Shown here: positions 37,330 to 49,124 of the stretch, one piece after another
Numbering within the stretch: the stretch's first letter is position 1
Layout: each line of letters starts with the position of its first letter
Origin: Ophioderma brevispina
Taxonomy: Eukaryota; Echinodermata; Ophiuroidea; Amphilepidida; Ophiodermatidae
NCBI GenBank assembly: GCA_023653785.1
Contig: JAMKCH010012654.1
Span: 1 to 64,000, forward strand
Direction of reading: 5' to 3'
Length of the DNA stretch: 64,000 bases
Made by a program: the position numbers and the translations under genes
The notes under the pieces: model-generated
Database searches by the model: none
The model's input: the letters and a program-made list of their open reading frames with translations, nothing else
What the model was told of the DNA's origin: nothing

Positions 37330-37555
37330 TCGAAAACCTTTAATTTTGTCCAATTTGTGATTGTGGAGAGGCTGAACAACAGCACACCACGGCATCAATG
37401 TATGTTCTCCTCCACCACTCACTCCATGGCCCAAGTCTTGGCTGAAGTTGATGATTCCAGAGTATGCCTGTGACTCGCAATCTTGAGTATGTACGTCCTT
37501 CCTCGTTATGGCATAAAATCCGAATAGAAAAGAAAAGAAAAGAATGAAAGAGTGA
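37330..37555 (+). mobile_element. LINE 3' end fragment with AAAAG tail
   Basis: Read across frames on the plus strand, the sequence gives 'CDCGEAEQ' (37357-37380), then 'TPRHQCMFSSTTHS' and 'LAEVDDSRVCL'. This matches the Cys/His-rich end of many jockey-like LINE ORF2 proteins (CDCG..QT..H). An (AAAAG)n stretch follows at about 37527-37550. The fragment is short and frame-shifted, so the LINE clade is uncertain. Confidence 0.5.
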
Positions 37556-37659
37556 CATATAGCATTTTATAGTGGATATTGGACTGTTATTTGCATGTGA
37601 AAGGTATGAAAATAGTAGACCAATTTGACTGTCCTGAAGGACATTAATAGTGCAAATCA

Positions 37660-37724
37660 ATGACCGAGGTGATCTCGAGAGGCGTCTAAGGGAAAAGAGA
37701 CTGTCCCGAGATCACCTCGGGTCA
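37660..37724. repeat. Hairpin ACCGAGGTGATCTCG / CGAGATCACCTCGGGT
   Basis: The arms at about 37661-37677 and 37708-37723 flank a 25-30-base loop. Adjacent sequence 'GACATTAATA' (left) and 'GGGCATTAATATT' (right) shows this is a small, symmetric, self-complementary repeat, not a transcription terminator. Confidence 0.65.
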
Positions 37725-37913
37725 ATATTTTTGACTATGGCCCGATAAGGGCATTAATATTTGTTTTATATACACTTCATGATAGAATCCGTTCTGCTGC
37801 GTAACGATACTGTACAGTTAGGGCAAAAAGGGGGAATAGATTTTGGGCGAGTTAGGAAGGCGAGTTAGAGAAAAGGCGAGTTAAAAAAGCGAGTTCCCCC
37901 CCCCCCCCCCAAT

Positions 37914-38100
37914 ATCCATCAAGTCCCGCTACGATTACGGGCAACGCCATCAAGTCCTCGCGCTTGGCGATTTACGGCAAAGCCAATCAAGTCCCACTGG
38001 CGAGTTACAGCAAAGCCATCAAGTCCCACTGGCGAGTTACGGCAAAGCCATTAAGACCCGCTGGCGAGTTACGGCAAAACCATCGTGTCCTGCTGTGACG
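37914..38100. repeat. 33-bp minisatellite
   Basis: 'CATCAAGTCCCACTGGCGAG' followed by 'TTACGGCAAAGC' repeats at about 37916, 37949, 37984, 38018 and 38050, with a degenerate copy at 38081. The period is about 33 bases, a multiple of three, so the minus-strand open frames at 38005-38243 show a repeated FAVTR..LMAL pattern without being a gene. It is preceded by a GGCGAGTTA-rich lead-in (37846-37892) and a C run (37894-37909). Confidence 0.8.
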
Positions 38101-38574
38101 AAGTTGTGCCAAGCCCTCAAAGTCCACGGTGAGGGAGTGGCACCAAAGTGAGAAGATCCGTTGGCGGTTACAATGTGGTGTACACACATGGGTTTAAAAG
38201 GCGGCAATCTTGGTGTGAAAAAAATCTTGCAATGCAAAATCACAAGATGACACTTTATTATAAGCTATAGGGAAGGTGGTATTAGCCCCAAAGTTTAAAA
38301 ATCAATGTGTTGATCACTTCAATATCCGTTTTTGATCTGTTACTCGTTATATTTTACATTTATAAGCCTCGGTAAAAAGTAATGTAGGTTTCTTGTAGCC
38401 CTCCCTCATCACTAGCTGGCGACATAGTTATATGGGTGTGTGTGTGAATAAAAGAGTCTCGCTGTGTTTTGTACTGCTGAAAGTCACTGGTATTAAAGGT
38501 TTAAAAATGATTAACCCCATTTAGGGTAATCCAGTAAAAAAAAGCAATTAAAAAACTACCCTGTTACACCGGTT

Positions 38575-38790
38575 AGGTATAATTCGTTGTGTAAAGAAAT
38601 AACGACGCGTTTTTAAAATGTAATAAATTTTGAACGTGTTATATAATAAAACGCGTCATGTAATAAAATTGACGCGTAAGGAATAAAAAAATTGACGCGT
38701 AATGTAATAAAAATTTTTTGTAATGTAATAAACAAAATTGACGTGTAATGTAATAAAAAAAAACGCGGTTATGTAATAACATGGCATTTT
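38575..38790 (+). repeat. Satellite block A: GTAATAAAATTGACGCG units
   Basis: At least seven copies of a unit close to TGTAATAAAATTGACGCGTAA stand head-to-tail with variable A-run lengths. The same unit occurs inverted at 40050-40880. Confidence 0.8.
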
Positions 38791-38819
38791 GTATGTATTA
38801 GTTTGATCTAACTCGCACT

Positions 38820-38960
38820 TCCCTCTTCCGTAACCCTCGTTTCTCGCCCCCCCCTCCACTCCCTACCTTTCCTCCTCCTCCCCCCTCCCCCATCACACCC
38901 GTCAATCTCTTTCTTCTTCTGCCTCCCCCTCCCCACCCGTGCTGTCTTGCCCCTTCCCTA
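38820..38960. repeat. Polypyrimidine tract (G-rich on minus strand)
   Basis: CCCTC/CCTCC words are dense on the plus strand. The minus strand is GGAGG/GGGGA-rich and could form quadruplex or triplex structures. The 101-residue minus-strand Gly/Arg-rich open frame (38798-39103) is compositional. Confidence 0.75.
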
Positions 38961-39589
38961 GCATGCCTAGTGACTCCTGAGATGTTTGCTTTTTTTTGTG
39001 TGTGTCGTAAGCAGAGGGGTATGTTTGTGGGTGAGGGGTGGTGTGTGGCGTGTGTGTGAGTACGTCGCGTCTGATGGGCCTCTTGTTTTCTGCTGGTGCG
39101 CATGGTGTGTGCCGTTCCGTCGGTTGTCTGTTTGTTGTCCGTCAGTATGATTCGAATTTATTATTGACGTCCTTAATCTTGGAATGGTGTCTTCGGCTTG
39201 TGTAACTTACGTCCCTTTTTGATTTACTAATGGAATCACCGCCCCTGAGTCGGTTGGGGTGGCACTCATCCTATCAACCTTTGATTTTTTAGAATAGTTT
39301 TTTTTTACTAAGGGATGGCTATGTCTGGGTTGACCCCCACGAGCCCACCCCCTGGTGTTTGGGGGTGGGAAAGGGACAACGGGTACACATAATTTACCCG
39401 CATCGCATTGGCTTAACTGGCTAAGTGTTCCTTCCCTCGTTTTGCCTTAGCTTAGCAAATGTTCCTCAAACATATCGCACGATGCCTTAACCTATCTTAT
39501 AAATATTAACTGTCCAGCGTGTTTTCCTTGTTCTGCAATGGTTGGGGGAGGCCCCCATATTAACCCCTGGTATTATAGTTAGGGCTTAG
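38961..39589. other. Unassigned DNA between the inverted satellite blocks
   Basis: There are TGTG-rich patches (38995-39060) and G/C homopolymers (39340-39370). No domain or RNA gene was recognised. Confidence 0.4.
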
Positions 39590-39860
39590 CAGTGACGTAC
39601 CAACCGGTGGGGTGGGGGGCAGGGTGGTGAAATGGCTCGGAAATAGGTAAAATACCAGGGGGCGCCCCCCCGCGCGTCTCCCTGCTCAACTGCCACCTCC
39701 CCCACCAGCACCCCCCAAATAAACTGACTATTTGTACAGTTGTCTATCCAGAATACCCCCAAATTCAACCTCACACCACCCCTCTCCAGAAAATGCCCTC
39801 GGCACCCCTTCTTCCCCCCCCCCCCCCACCCATTTTTGCAGTCCTTGGTTTACGCCACTG
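39590..39860 (+). mobile_element. CAGTGACGTACC-ended MITE, family copy 2
   Basis: It starts CAGTGACGTACCAACCGG and ends TTGGTTTACGCCACTG. It shares 'TTTGTACAGTTGTCTAT' and 'CTCGGCACCCCTT' with 36866-37075 in opposite orientation. It contains G and C homopolymers. The plus-strand Pro/Ser-rich open frames (39732-40056) run out of this element and are not genes. Confidence 0.7.
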
Positions 39861-40049
39861 GGTTTGCTATTATTCGAGTATGCTCAAGTCCCGCTATTCC
39901 CCAGTATTAAACAAGTCCCTAGTCCGAGTATATGGAAAGGCCCACTGTAACCCAAGTGTGCCAAAAGGTCGCAAAGTTTCGGAATCTGAGGACCTATTAA
40001 TTTTTAGGACTATAGCGGTCCGATTTTCATTTTTCGCTAAACTTGCGTG

Positions 40050-40890
40050 CGCCTAGATATAGATCAATATTATTACATTACGAGGCAATTTTATTACATA
40101 ACCCATTTTATTCTATTACAACACGGCAGAACTTATTACATTTTACTCTAGTCGCCGATTTTACATGTCCACTAAATAACATAAATATGTTTCGCGTAAC
40201 AAGTACTCGTATGTAACAAAGTTGAACTGTATGTCTAAATTTTGCCGTTGTTGTGTAATAAACCGGTTATTGTAATCAAAGTTGCGCCGTAATGTACATA
40301 AAATATTATTAACATTATGCGGCAATTTTTATTTACATTTATCCGTTTTATTACTTACACACGGCCAGAATTATAATATTACATTACGCTTCGATTACAT
40401 ACCACGGAAAACATAACCTAAGTATTTTCGCGTAAACAAAGGTACGCCGTATGTAATAAAATATTACATTAGCGGCCAATTTTAGTTACTTACCGCGTTT
40501 TTATACATTACACTGCAGATTTATTCCATACGCGTCCGATTATTTACTTACACCGAAACTAACATAAACATAAGTTTCGCGTAACCAAAGTACGCGTTTA
40601 TGTAAAAATTTGTTTGCCGTGTTGTGTGTCTAACAGGTAAATTTTAATAAAAATTGCCGCGTATTGTATAAATAAGTAATTCCTTTAGGCGGCAATTTTA
40701 TTACATTCACAGTCGATTTTTTTACTGTCCCCGGCAGAATTTATCAAACATTAACGCGTCGATTATTACGTTACGGGCGTGGCGGCCAGAATTTATTACA
40801 TTACGCGGGTCCGAGTTCTCATTCACTAAAATACATAATACAATCTATTTCGCGTAAACACAGTTTACGCCGTGTAATGTAATAAATTTT
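40050..40890 (-). repeat. Satellite block B: inverted GTAATAAAATTG units
   Basis: 'ATTACGCGGCAATTTTATTAC' and close variants recur over about 840 bases, mixed with 'AACATAAACATAAGTTTCGCGTAA'-like units (written here with interruptions). On the reverse strand the core is GTAATAAAATTGCCGCGTAA, the unit of block A with one base changed. The blocks are about 1.3 kb apart and face each other. Confidence 0.75.
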
Positions 40891-41221
40891 GGTTCATCCC
40901 ATGTAGCCCTCATGACCATTGCCTAGTAGCAATGAACATCTTCAATAAAGAGGATCAAAGGAAGTGTACAAGGATTGTACAGCTTTATTCCGTAAAGAGT
41001 CCTATTTACTCTAAGATCAACACCCTTCCCCTCCACAAAATAATATCTTTGACCTAATTTTTGCCGTGTTGTGTGTCAAAAAGGTAATTTAATAAATTTT
41101 GCCCACATACTGTAGTCATGAATTAAATAGGCCGACAATTTTCCAGAGGGACAGGGTGAGCTAAAAACCTTCTAAAATTCCCTTTGAAGTTCAAATCAAT
41201 CGTCAAACCTTACTTGCCAAT
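40891..41221. other. Unassigned AT-rich DNA
   Basis: A few scattered TGCCG/AATAAA words related to the satellite occur. Nothing else is recognised. Confidence 0.4.
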
Positions 41222-42383
41222 AGTGGAGGAGCTAGAACCCAGTCAAGAGACTCATCGTTTACCCTCCTACAGAAAGGTTTGACACATTTGGTAATGTATA
41301 TGGACCCCTCTATATCAACGCTAGGTAAGGTATGACTCTCCAAATTGTGGTGTCCTTTTTCCATAGGGCCAATTTAAGTTTACACAGGGGTCACTTTTAA
41401 AAATGCCCAATCATGTTAATGTATGCATTATTGGCCCCTTCTAGTCATAAGGATTCCAAACATGTAAAGTTTGCCCCCACTCATATGACCAATGGTTTTG
41501 TAGTTTAAGTTTAAAAAAGGCAAAATGGTACAAAGGTCCAATTTCTAATTTATCAGTGGTGTAAAATCGGAAGTTGCTCCATTGTGTTGAAAATGAAGAA
41601 GTTGTTCATCACAGCTTAATGAGTCAAAATAAGGAAGAGTGTTGTACACGGTCTGCACTGCATAGTTACCCTGTTATGGGACAAAAAATAGGTCATAGGT
41701 CAGCCATACCCAATTGGTGTGACCTTCTTTGACCTTACCTCCGTAAGTAAGCATTTACCATAAGACAAACTAATACCTTTTTTATGTACTCTAACCTCAG
41801 GCAATAACTTCAAGTATTAAAATATCTCATATTACTTTAATGTTGCCCCCTGTACAATTGAAATTGTTTTTTTTTTAAAAACAGTTTTAAATCGTACCAT
41901 TTTAAACCTTATAATTCCAAACCAAATGGTCGTAGGTGGTAACAACTTACTTTTGGAATCTTATGACTAGACGGACAATATGCAACTACTTTAACATGAT
42001 TTGAGCATTTTAAAAAGTTTGGACCCCTGTGTACACTTAAATTGGCCCCTATTGAAAAGTGATAACCACAATTTGATAGTAACTACCTACCTAGCATTGG
42101 ATTTAGAGGGTCCATTCTGTTATGGAACGTCTCGTAGACGTCTAAGGTCAGAAATCCTTTCAAACGCAAATAAATGAGCCTTGTGCCAAAATATTAATGT
42201 TATAATAAACATTTTAAAATTGAATCTTTTACTTGAGTTGTTCAAGATTTGGTATGTCCCAAACAAATGACATATACACAATTATTAAGATTACGTATGG
42301 TTTACTAGGGTCCTGTTTGAAACTGTTGCGTTCCGATGTGATGTCCTCACAGCGAAGACCCCAAAATGACAGCGCACAAGTTC

Positions 42384-42809
42384 CTACAAAATCCTCATGT
42401 TATTAATTCCAGATGGAATCTCCTCAGTCCCCTGAGGTAATCTTTTTCCAGCATTGCAGACGACCGGATAATTAAGTCCCCTCGACGTAATAAATCCCCA
42501 GTCCAAGATAATCACCAAATCACCACTATTTCTATCTGTCCAACATCCAAATTTGGAATCCCTATTTTGATTCCAAGCACTTTCGGCTTCAAAGACACAT
42601 AGAATATTAAATACAGCCTCTGGCCGCACATAGGAATTAACCCATAATAATCCTGGCACTGTGTTTGAAGCATAAAAATCTACCATTATTGTAAGTAAAA
42701 CTAGCTTATCCATACTGTATAGCTGATTACCACTGCTGACATCGTAGGACTTACTCCACTCTGCTCTTATTATATACTGACCTTCACACATCCCGTCTAA
42801 AATCGACAT
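42384..42809 (-). CDS. Hypothetical 141-aa ORF inside the inverted-repeat element
   Basis: This is the longest uninterrupted open frame of the window that is not explained by simple repeats. It has balanced amino-acid use, several Trp residues (for example 'AEWSKSYD', 'GLLWVNSYV', 'GCWTDRNSGD', 'LDWGFITS') and Cys residues, no signal peptide and no clear membrane span. An AG at the 'GATTTTAG' just inside the start codon could be a splice acceptor, so it may be an exon rather than a complete ORF. I do not recognise the family. Its position inside inverted arms suggests it travels with the element. It is open over 426 bases although other coding remnants here are full of indels, which makes it unusual. 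It may still be chance. Confidence 0.3.
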   Translation of the reverse strand: MSILDGMCEGQYIIRAEWSKSYDVSSGNQLYSMDKLVLLTIMVDFYASNTVPGLLWVNSYVRPEAVFNILCVFEAESAWNQNRDSKFGCWTDRNSGDLVIILDWGFITSRGLNYPVVCNAGKRLPQGTEEIPSGINNMRIL

Positions 42810-42892
42810 TAATCATTCTTATTGCAAAACATGACCTTGCACCATCAAATCAGATTTTACAATCTAAATTACTCATTTCATATATATAACTT

Positions 42893-43040
42893 TGTGGGGA
42901 GATTCCCTAGGTTTCTGCAAATTTTTGATCTCAAGAGCATAAACCAAGTTTCTAAGTTTTACATCTTGGGGAATCCCCACTTCCTCTAATTGTGCCATCT
43001 CACAGGTGGCAAGTTGCAAACAAACCTAGGGGTATCCCCT
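42893..43040. repeat. Hairpin arms GGGGAGATTCCCTAGGTTT / AAACCTAGGGGTATCCCC
   Basis: The arms at about 42896-42914 and 43023-43040 are inverted, with a third related 'GGGGAATCCCC' palindrome between them at about 42969-42979. This is foldback structure within the right part of the 41.2-43.25 kb element. Confidence 0.6.
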
Positions 43041-43250
43041 TTCCTCTCTTTATAGTAACAAAATACTTGTCCTGCGAGAAACCTCTTCTCAAATAAACTG
43101 AGAAAATAATATTTCTTAAAAGTTTTAATCGAGAAAAATTGGCCATTATAACACTACTAACTACCCAGAGGGAAGGTGGTCAAACCTTTTCTGTAGTGGG
43201 AGGTAACCGAATTCCTTAAATAAGGCCCTCTGATATTCTGCTCCTCCTCT

Positions 43251-44059
43251 AAGATTCGTCACGAATTTTGAGGATTTGACTTTAACTCCTTCAATACTAT
43301 GCGTTACCGCGAGGTCCCTACCCTTTTGTTTTTTTTTTTTTTTTTGATCTTCTCTTCTTCTTTACTGAACACATCCATTCCTATCAAATTAGATAGGGAT
43401 ACTTTATAGTTTTTTTTCTTTCCCTTGTTTGTTATCAAAATAAGTACCCAACATTCCCATAATGGCACTTCCACTATTATGGGCACCGAGTTTGAGAGAG
43501 TATGGAAATTACTGGATATAGTGTGGAAAATTTGATAGTTGTGTTTCGTCGCATTTTAAACGTACTCGCAAAAACATATTAAAGCACCTTAAACGATCTG
43601 AGTATATAACAAATAGTCCGTTTTCCCCATCAAGTTCAGAAAAAAAACCTGTATGAAAATCGGGACATTCCTAACTTAAATAAAATTAAATTTTCCCCGA
43701 CACTGTTGTGTCTATGGAAATTGACAGTGTTTCTGATTCGAACTTTATGTCATTTTGACGTAAATGATTAGGCCTGTTGGTACTCCATTTTCGAAGAGAG
43801 GGCCAACTATCCTTGGTGACCAAAATAAAGTGCCTGATTGATATTCCCTCGTATCGTACTAGGCATGTTGGAACTTCTCTCCGAAATTGGGGTTCCATCG
43901 CGGCCCGTTATCTATCACTTTTTGGATCATCATCCCTGTACCTGACCTATATGCCCCGTTGATGTTAGTTTTTTGCAATGAAGAGGATCCGGTAAATGCC
44001 AAGTGACAAGTATAATAATGGTTACCAGAAACGGGGTTTTAGGAAGGGCTGAAGTGTAT
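43251..44059. other. Unassigned DNA with a T run
   Basis: A T run of about 17 bases lies at 43329-43345. The open frame at 43304-43486 (-) reads through it. Nothing else is recognised. Confidence 0.4.
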
Positions 44060-44230
44060 AAGTTGAAGTATAGGGGTCCATGCGGACCCGGCATTTTGTT
44101 TTTCGTTGGGCTAAATAATTTTTAAATTTTAACCAAAATTTATATGCAATTGCCTAAATTCAGTTGCGCATATTTTGGTGAAAAAAATCGGGCCATGGCC
44201 TTTTTTTATCCAATTAGACATAAATAGCAC
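44060..44230 (+). repeat. Dispersed repeat GGGGTCCATGCGGACCC, copy 1
   Basis: 'GGGGTCCATGCGGACCC' is followed by 'GCATTTTGTTTT', 'AAATAATTTT' and 'CAGTTGCGCAT.TTTTGGTG'. The same series occurs at 51600-51730 in the same orientation. The leading word is a near palindrome. Confidence 0.6.
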
Positions 44231-47200
44231 GATGTGGTCACCTATTCACAACTTGTTTTGCCCCTTGAAAGCAGAAAGCAAAAGCTGGGTCTTACCAAGA
44301 GCCCTACAGAGATAATTAATGCTCAAAAATTAACTACTGTTTTAACCGGTTCTTGGTTTTACATCATCTTTAGCCACACTTTTTGGTACCCGATGAGTTT
44401 GTATTTTTCTCATGGCTTCCTGACATTTCAACCTTCCTTCCATTCATTTCTTTTCCAGATAGAAGAAAGAAACGAACGGGAACGCCATTTAATTGTAAAC
44501 TCTGAATATTATAACAGAAAGTAAAATAGCATTATTGTTTTTCTAAACATACACACTAAATTTGTTATCAACAAATCTTTTTTAGATGACCTGTCTTCAT
44601 TTGCAGGGGGCCCTCATGTTCAAAATGGTCACAAAAAGCATGTTTGTTCAGTTTTAAAAAAATTTACATTTGATCTTGAACCCATTTGATATTTTCAACA
44701 CTTCATACAACAGAGGGTTCCCATACCACCATCTTCTTTTGGTAGTCGTGAATACTAATTCAGTGGGATGACCTGAAAAATATTGTGCTAAAAGTTTTCA
44801 CCTTACTCTACTGGTGCAGTTCTGATATTAATATTAGTAAATGTTTTGTAACGCTGTGCTCTATAAGCCACTAATATGTATGTCAAAACTGAAAGACAAA
44901 ATGGTAAATTCTGTTCCAGAATTGTGATCAAATTTTAAAATTAGGGCCTATACCATTACTCAACTTAAGTCAGACTTTGAGGTGGTTGTGGATCATAAAA
45001 TCCTTCAAAGAGTTTCTGAAAGAAGGGTGCTTTTAAACAGTTCGTTTTACCTACTTACTGCCTTGAATATATGACCAATACAAGTGATTGTATAGATCTT
45101 TACAATACAGATAGATCAAATATACATACTAGCCACCATTACAAACGATACCAACCTATGCACACATGACCATATTGCTTCAAACCCAGTTCATTTCCAC
45201 ATGCATTAGTGCAAAATACCCCGCATAGCCAAAAGGGTCTCGCTTGGTCTATCTGTCAGGAGCACATCTTTATGGTTGGTTTCAATATTCCTGTCTTTTT
45301 CCCCCACTCTAAAAAAATCCCCGTTCTCCATGCAGCCCTTTTATCTTTTGCTTTTGGGACAAATGTCGATGCCTAAACGCCAACAGCTGATAAATACACA
45401 AACCTCTAGTGACATGCACATAATATTCCTGCCTTTTAAACCGCGGAATACATAGAGGTACATCACTATGTGAGACTAGTTCCAACTAGTCTTTGGTTTA
45501 CCCTATTCGATATTCCATTGCAAGCGGGAAAATTCCTTATTGATCACAACATTTGCTTGATAACTCGACGACAACAAACAACCTATCACGGTCAGGTCAA
45601 CTTCAGGTCAACTTTAGAGAGGAGATCAGCCAAAAAATTCAACTATTTCCAATTTTGCGAAGGTACATAAATTTCATAGCAGGTGCCCCCAAAGCAACTT
45701 TAGTAGATATAAATGGCATCTTAGAAGATAGCAATGTTATTTTGGTCTGACGACGGCTGCTAGATGCATTTTTGTGGTGTGGACCCATGAGCTCTCTTAA
45801 GGAGAGAATAGTAGTTACTTGTGAGTGTTTAACAGATTGTGATAGCTATTTTCAGCATAAACAGATAGTAATGGCAACCTTCAGATAATACTTTCCATCA
45901 ACCACTGGTGTAACTTACAAGCGACAGATTACAGACAATCTGTAAGAGTCGAGTAATAGTACCTTCTATATGAATATGAACTGAAATTTCAAATGTATTA
46001 AATTCAACAATTCAAATTCATGACATTGAAGTTAAAAATCTCAACTTGGATAGTCAACACTGTAATTAATCGTCATTTTCGGTACTGAGAATGCCTGCCT
46101 GTTATTCCTGAATGAATAAATGAATTTCTCTCGTGAGCTAGTGTACTTTTTCCTTTCCCCCTTTCAACAGAACCACTAACATTTTACGACATATGCCTGA
46201 ATTACAAGAACACAGGAAAGACTGGTTACAAGTTTTCCATGAGCTATTCATTGCCAGGAACCGTTATTCCTTCCAGAAATAGGCCATCCGACAAAACAAG
46301 CTTATAGATAGTCGTAATTCAATAGTCATAAAGCATTTCGTACTATGTTGCAATGTAATAAACAGCAGATTCCCTAATAGGGAATAATTGATCACAATGC
46401 TCTGGCCATGTTCCGTCAGCTGAAAACAGGTCTAAGATGAGCACGACTTAGAAGCGTTGGATTTGCGACGCTAACCATGTTTATTCCTGAGCTTTGGAAA
46501 CTGGGTCACGTGAACAAATGTTGACAAGTGCCGATGTTATTGTGGACTTTGGGCAATCTGCACCCCGCGTCTGTTATTTCGATTAACTCACCAAGGAACC
46601 CAATCCATATTATGTTGCTAAACACAAACTGTTAGTCAGTTGATTACGAAACACAAGGTGCAAATGATTAATAAAGAAAAAGAGGGTTTACCTATATGCT
46701 ACGTCTAAATCACGTTGCTTGCGTAATTCATTCATGGATATCAATTCATATAATTTTCAAGATTGCCTGACCTACTCCCAACGTGATTGAATAATTCGTT
46801 TCCTGTCATCCTGTACACAGGCTAATTGTAAATGTAAGGTCTCCGTAGTTGGAATGACAACATACGTCTCAAGACAATGAAAATCCATGTATGGGTATCT
46901 TTGTTGCGTCTGACATGTTTGACAAACTTAAGCTGCTAGTGGTAGGAAACGCCAATAACATAAAGAAGACATAAAAGTCCATGTATTGGTATCTTTGTTA
47001 CGAGCATGGATGTGCCAACATAAGCTGCAAGTGGTTATCTTGAATTCTGATGCACTCGACTTTTTATGGGAGCATATAAAAGATCAAGCCTGAGATAAAA
47101 AAAAAAACCCTAAAAGGTCCCCCAGATATTATGCGCACTTGTGCAATGTTAACAACAATTATGATCTTTGTTGTTAACTGTAATTGGTGCGTAGCACATC

Positions 47201-49124
47201 GCTGTTTAGTTGCATTCGTTTTTTTCTTATTGAACATGTTTCTGGGGTTTGTAAGGAGATGTACATCTTTAGAATTTTTTGAACGTTTGAATTATTCAAA
47301 CAAACAACATATAAAGGGATTTAGGAGAAAGACACACTTCCTCACCTCAACATGTTTGATGATATCTCCAACTTGCAACTCACAACAACGCGGCATACGG
47401 CAGTCAATTTGGTGACCCCTCGGTCTTATTCATCAACCCGACTTGTTGATAGAAATTGTAGAAAGACACGACAATGACAATGGGACGCATGTTTTGTTTC
47501 CAAGCCTCCAGTGCTCGTGTAAGCTACCAGAAAAGGACGAAGGAATGTTTTACATAGTGCCCTAAATCTAATAGGTCTCTCAAACAAGGTTCTAACTATC
47601 ACTGGTATATTTAAGATGAATGATTTAAACAATGTGGGCAACATGGGATGTTTTAAAGAAATGTTGCTTTCAACACTGTCTTATGCTGTATTCCTCATCA
47701 GGGTACCTCTCAAGATAAGATGATTTTGAGCAAGTTTGATGAAAGATATCCTTATCTAGCCCCCCGACACACATCATAAAGGTCGCAATGCACCTATTAT
47801 AAAAGTAATACGAATATCAAAATAGCTGCCATAGCTTTATTCTGTCAAAATTATCAGATATTTTCATCTTCGCTGTGAAGAAACGCCCATTTATTTTGTT
47901 ACACAATGACCTTAAGGACTCCAGATGACCTTTGACTATCCCTGAATGTCCGACATGACGCACTCCTCAAAGATCATTCTCATCAGTTGGTGTGGTACCT
48001 GTGTCTGTGGAACAGTCGCCTTTTAAGCATTTTACCTACACCAATAGCTCATGACCCTACACGACATTTGACCTATCACTGAACACCCTATGTGACCTAC
48101 TCAATGGTCATTATGATCACAACTTTTTTGTATTTTCTGTCGACAAAGCCGCATTAAAAACAGGCATGTTTTATGTTTGTGTCGACACATGAAATGAAAT
48201 CCTGCGGGAACAAGATTACAACACCAGCTACTCTAAAACTCAAGCTCGAAATTAAAAACCGAATCCAACCGGGGTGAAAACAAGGTATCAGTAGGGTTTC
48301 ATTTTGGTGTATTTGACTTGGTTGATTTGTTGCGATTCACTTTGTCAATCTCGCCAATTTTGTTTGTATTAGAATAAAGGTGTATTTCATTGATTCTGTC
48401 AGGAGTTTGTGGTTTGTTTATGTTTCACAAGATGTCCCATATAGAAAAGAATTCCGATACTTGCAGGAATTTGTGGCTTGACAAACTATTTTCACAAAAT
48501 ATCGAGGAAGAAAATGGGAAACTTCATAAGCTTGTGATATCATGGGGATGTCACATTGAGGAATATCACGTATTTGGTATCACCCGAAAGACGAAGCGAC
48601 CCACAGCTTAAAAAACTGATATCAAATTTACCACAATGTTTTCATTTGCAAAAAATCAAGAGGAAATGGTTACTTCATAGAAAGAGGGGTATCATAGAAA
48701 GAGAGAAGACCATCGTTATAAATTGAACCAGATTATAACACTGGGAGTTGATTTACAAAATTATACAGGAATGTCACTATTATTGTTATCAATAGGAAAT
48801 TGAGGACCCATAGATTTACATGATACCAAACTACTACCGGTTTACCACTAGTACATGCCAATTACAGGAAAATAAATGTGTTACACTGAGAGGTTGATTA
48901 TATATAACAATTTACTAAGTCAAATTTAATTAAGATGATGGGGGATTCAGGTCAGATAGGAGAGGGGTACTCATCAAATGCTTGTCTGTCAAATAGGGGT
49001 ACCCTATAATTAAATCCCAGAATTGAGAGCCCTTAATTCTAGTACAGTTACCCATAGGATATGGAACTGGACTTGTTTTGTAAAAAGTGTTAAGGCCAAT
49101 GAAAACAATTGCACACAATCTCTA
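44231..49124. other. Long AT-rich region without recognised genes
   Basis: No domain-bearing frame, RNA gene or clear transposon end was found in nearly 5 kb. Open frames at 44234-44524, 45470-45750, 47131-47415 and 48390-48611 (all +) lack motifs I know. Around 47920-48110 several 'TGACCT'/'ATGACC' words recur, as in degenerate half-site repeats. Confidence 0.4.

Larger units (their letters stand above)
41222..43250. mobile_element. Nested inverted-repeat element with an internal ORF
   Basis: The outer arms are 'GTTTACCCTCCTACAGAAAG' followed by GTTTGACA at about 41258-41286, and the inverse 'GTCAAACCTTTTCTGTAG' followed by TGGGAGGTAACC at about 43178-43208. Weaker matching 'GGAGGAGC' words continue outward. 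Inside, a second inverted pair of about 230 bases (41325-41560 against 42110-41870) shares 'GGCCAATTTAAGT', 'TACACAGGGGTC' and 'TCTAGTCATAAG', with a ~310-base spacer. A 141-codon open frame lies between the inner pair and the right outer arm. I infer a ~2 kb transposon-like unit. No target duplication was found. Confidence 0.5.

Noticed and set aside
38798..39103. Gly/Arg-rich 101-codon minus-strand frame resembling an RNA-binding RGG protein
   Set aside because: It is explained by the polypyrimidine tract on the plus strand. No complete domain is present.
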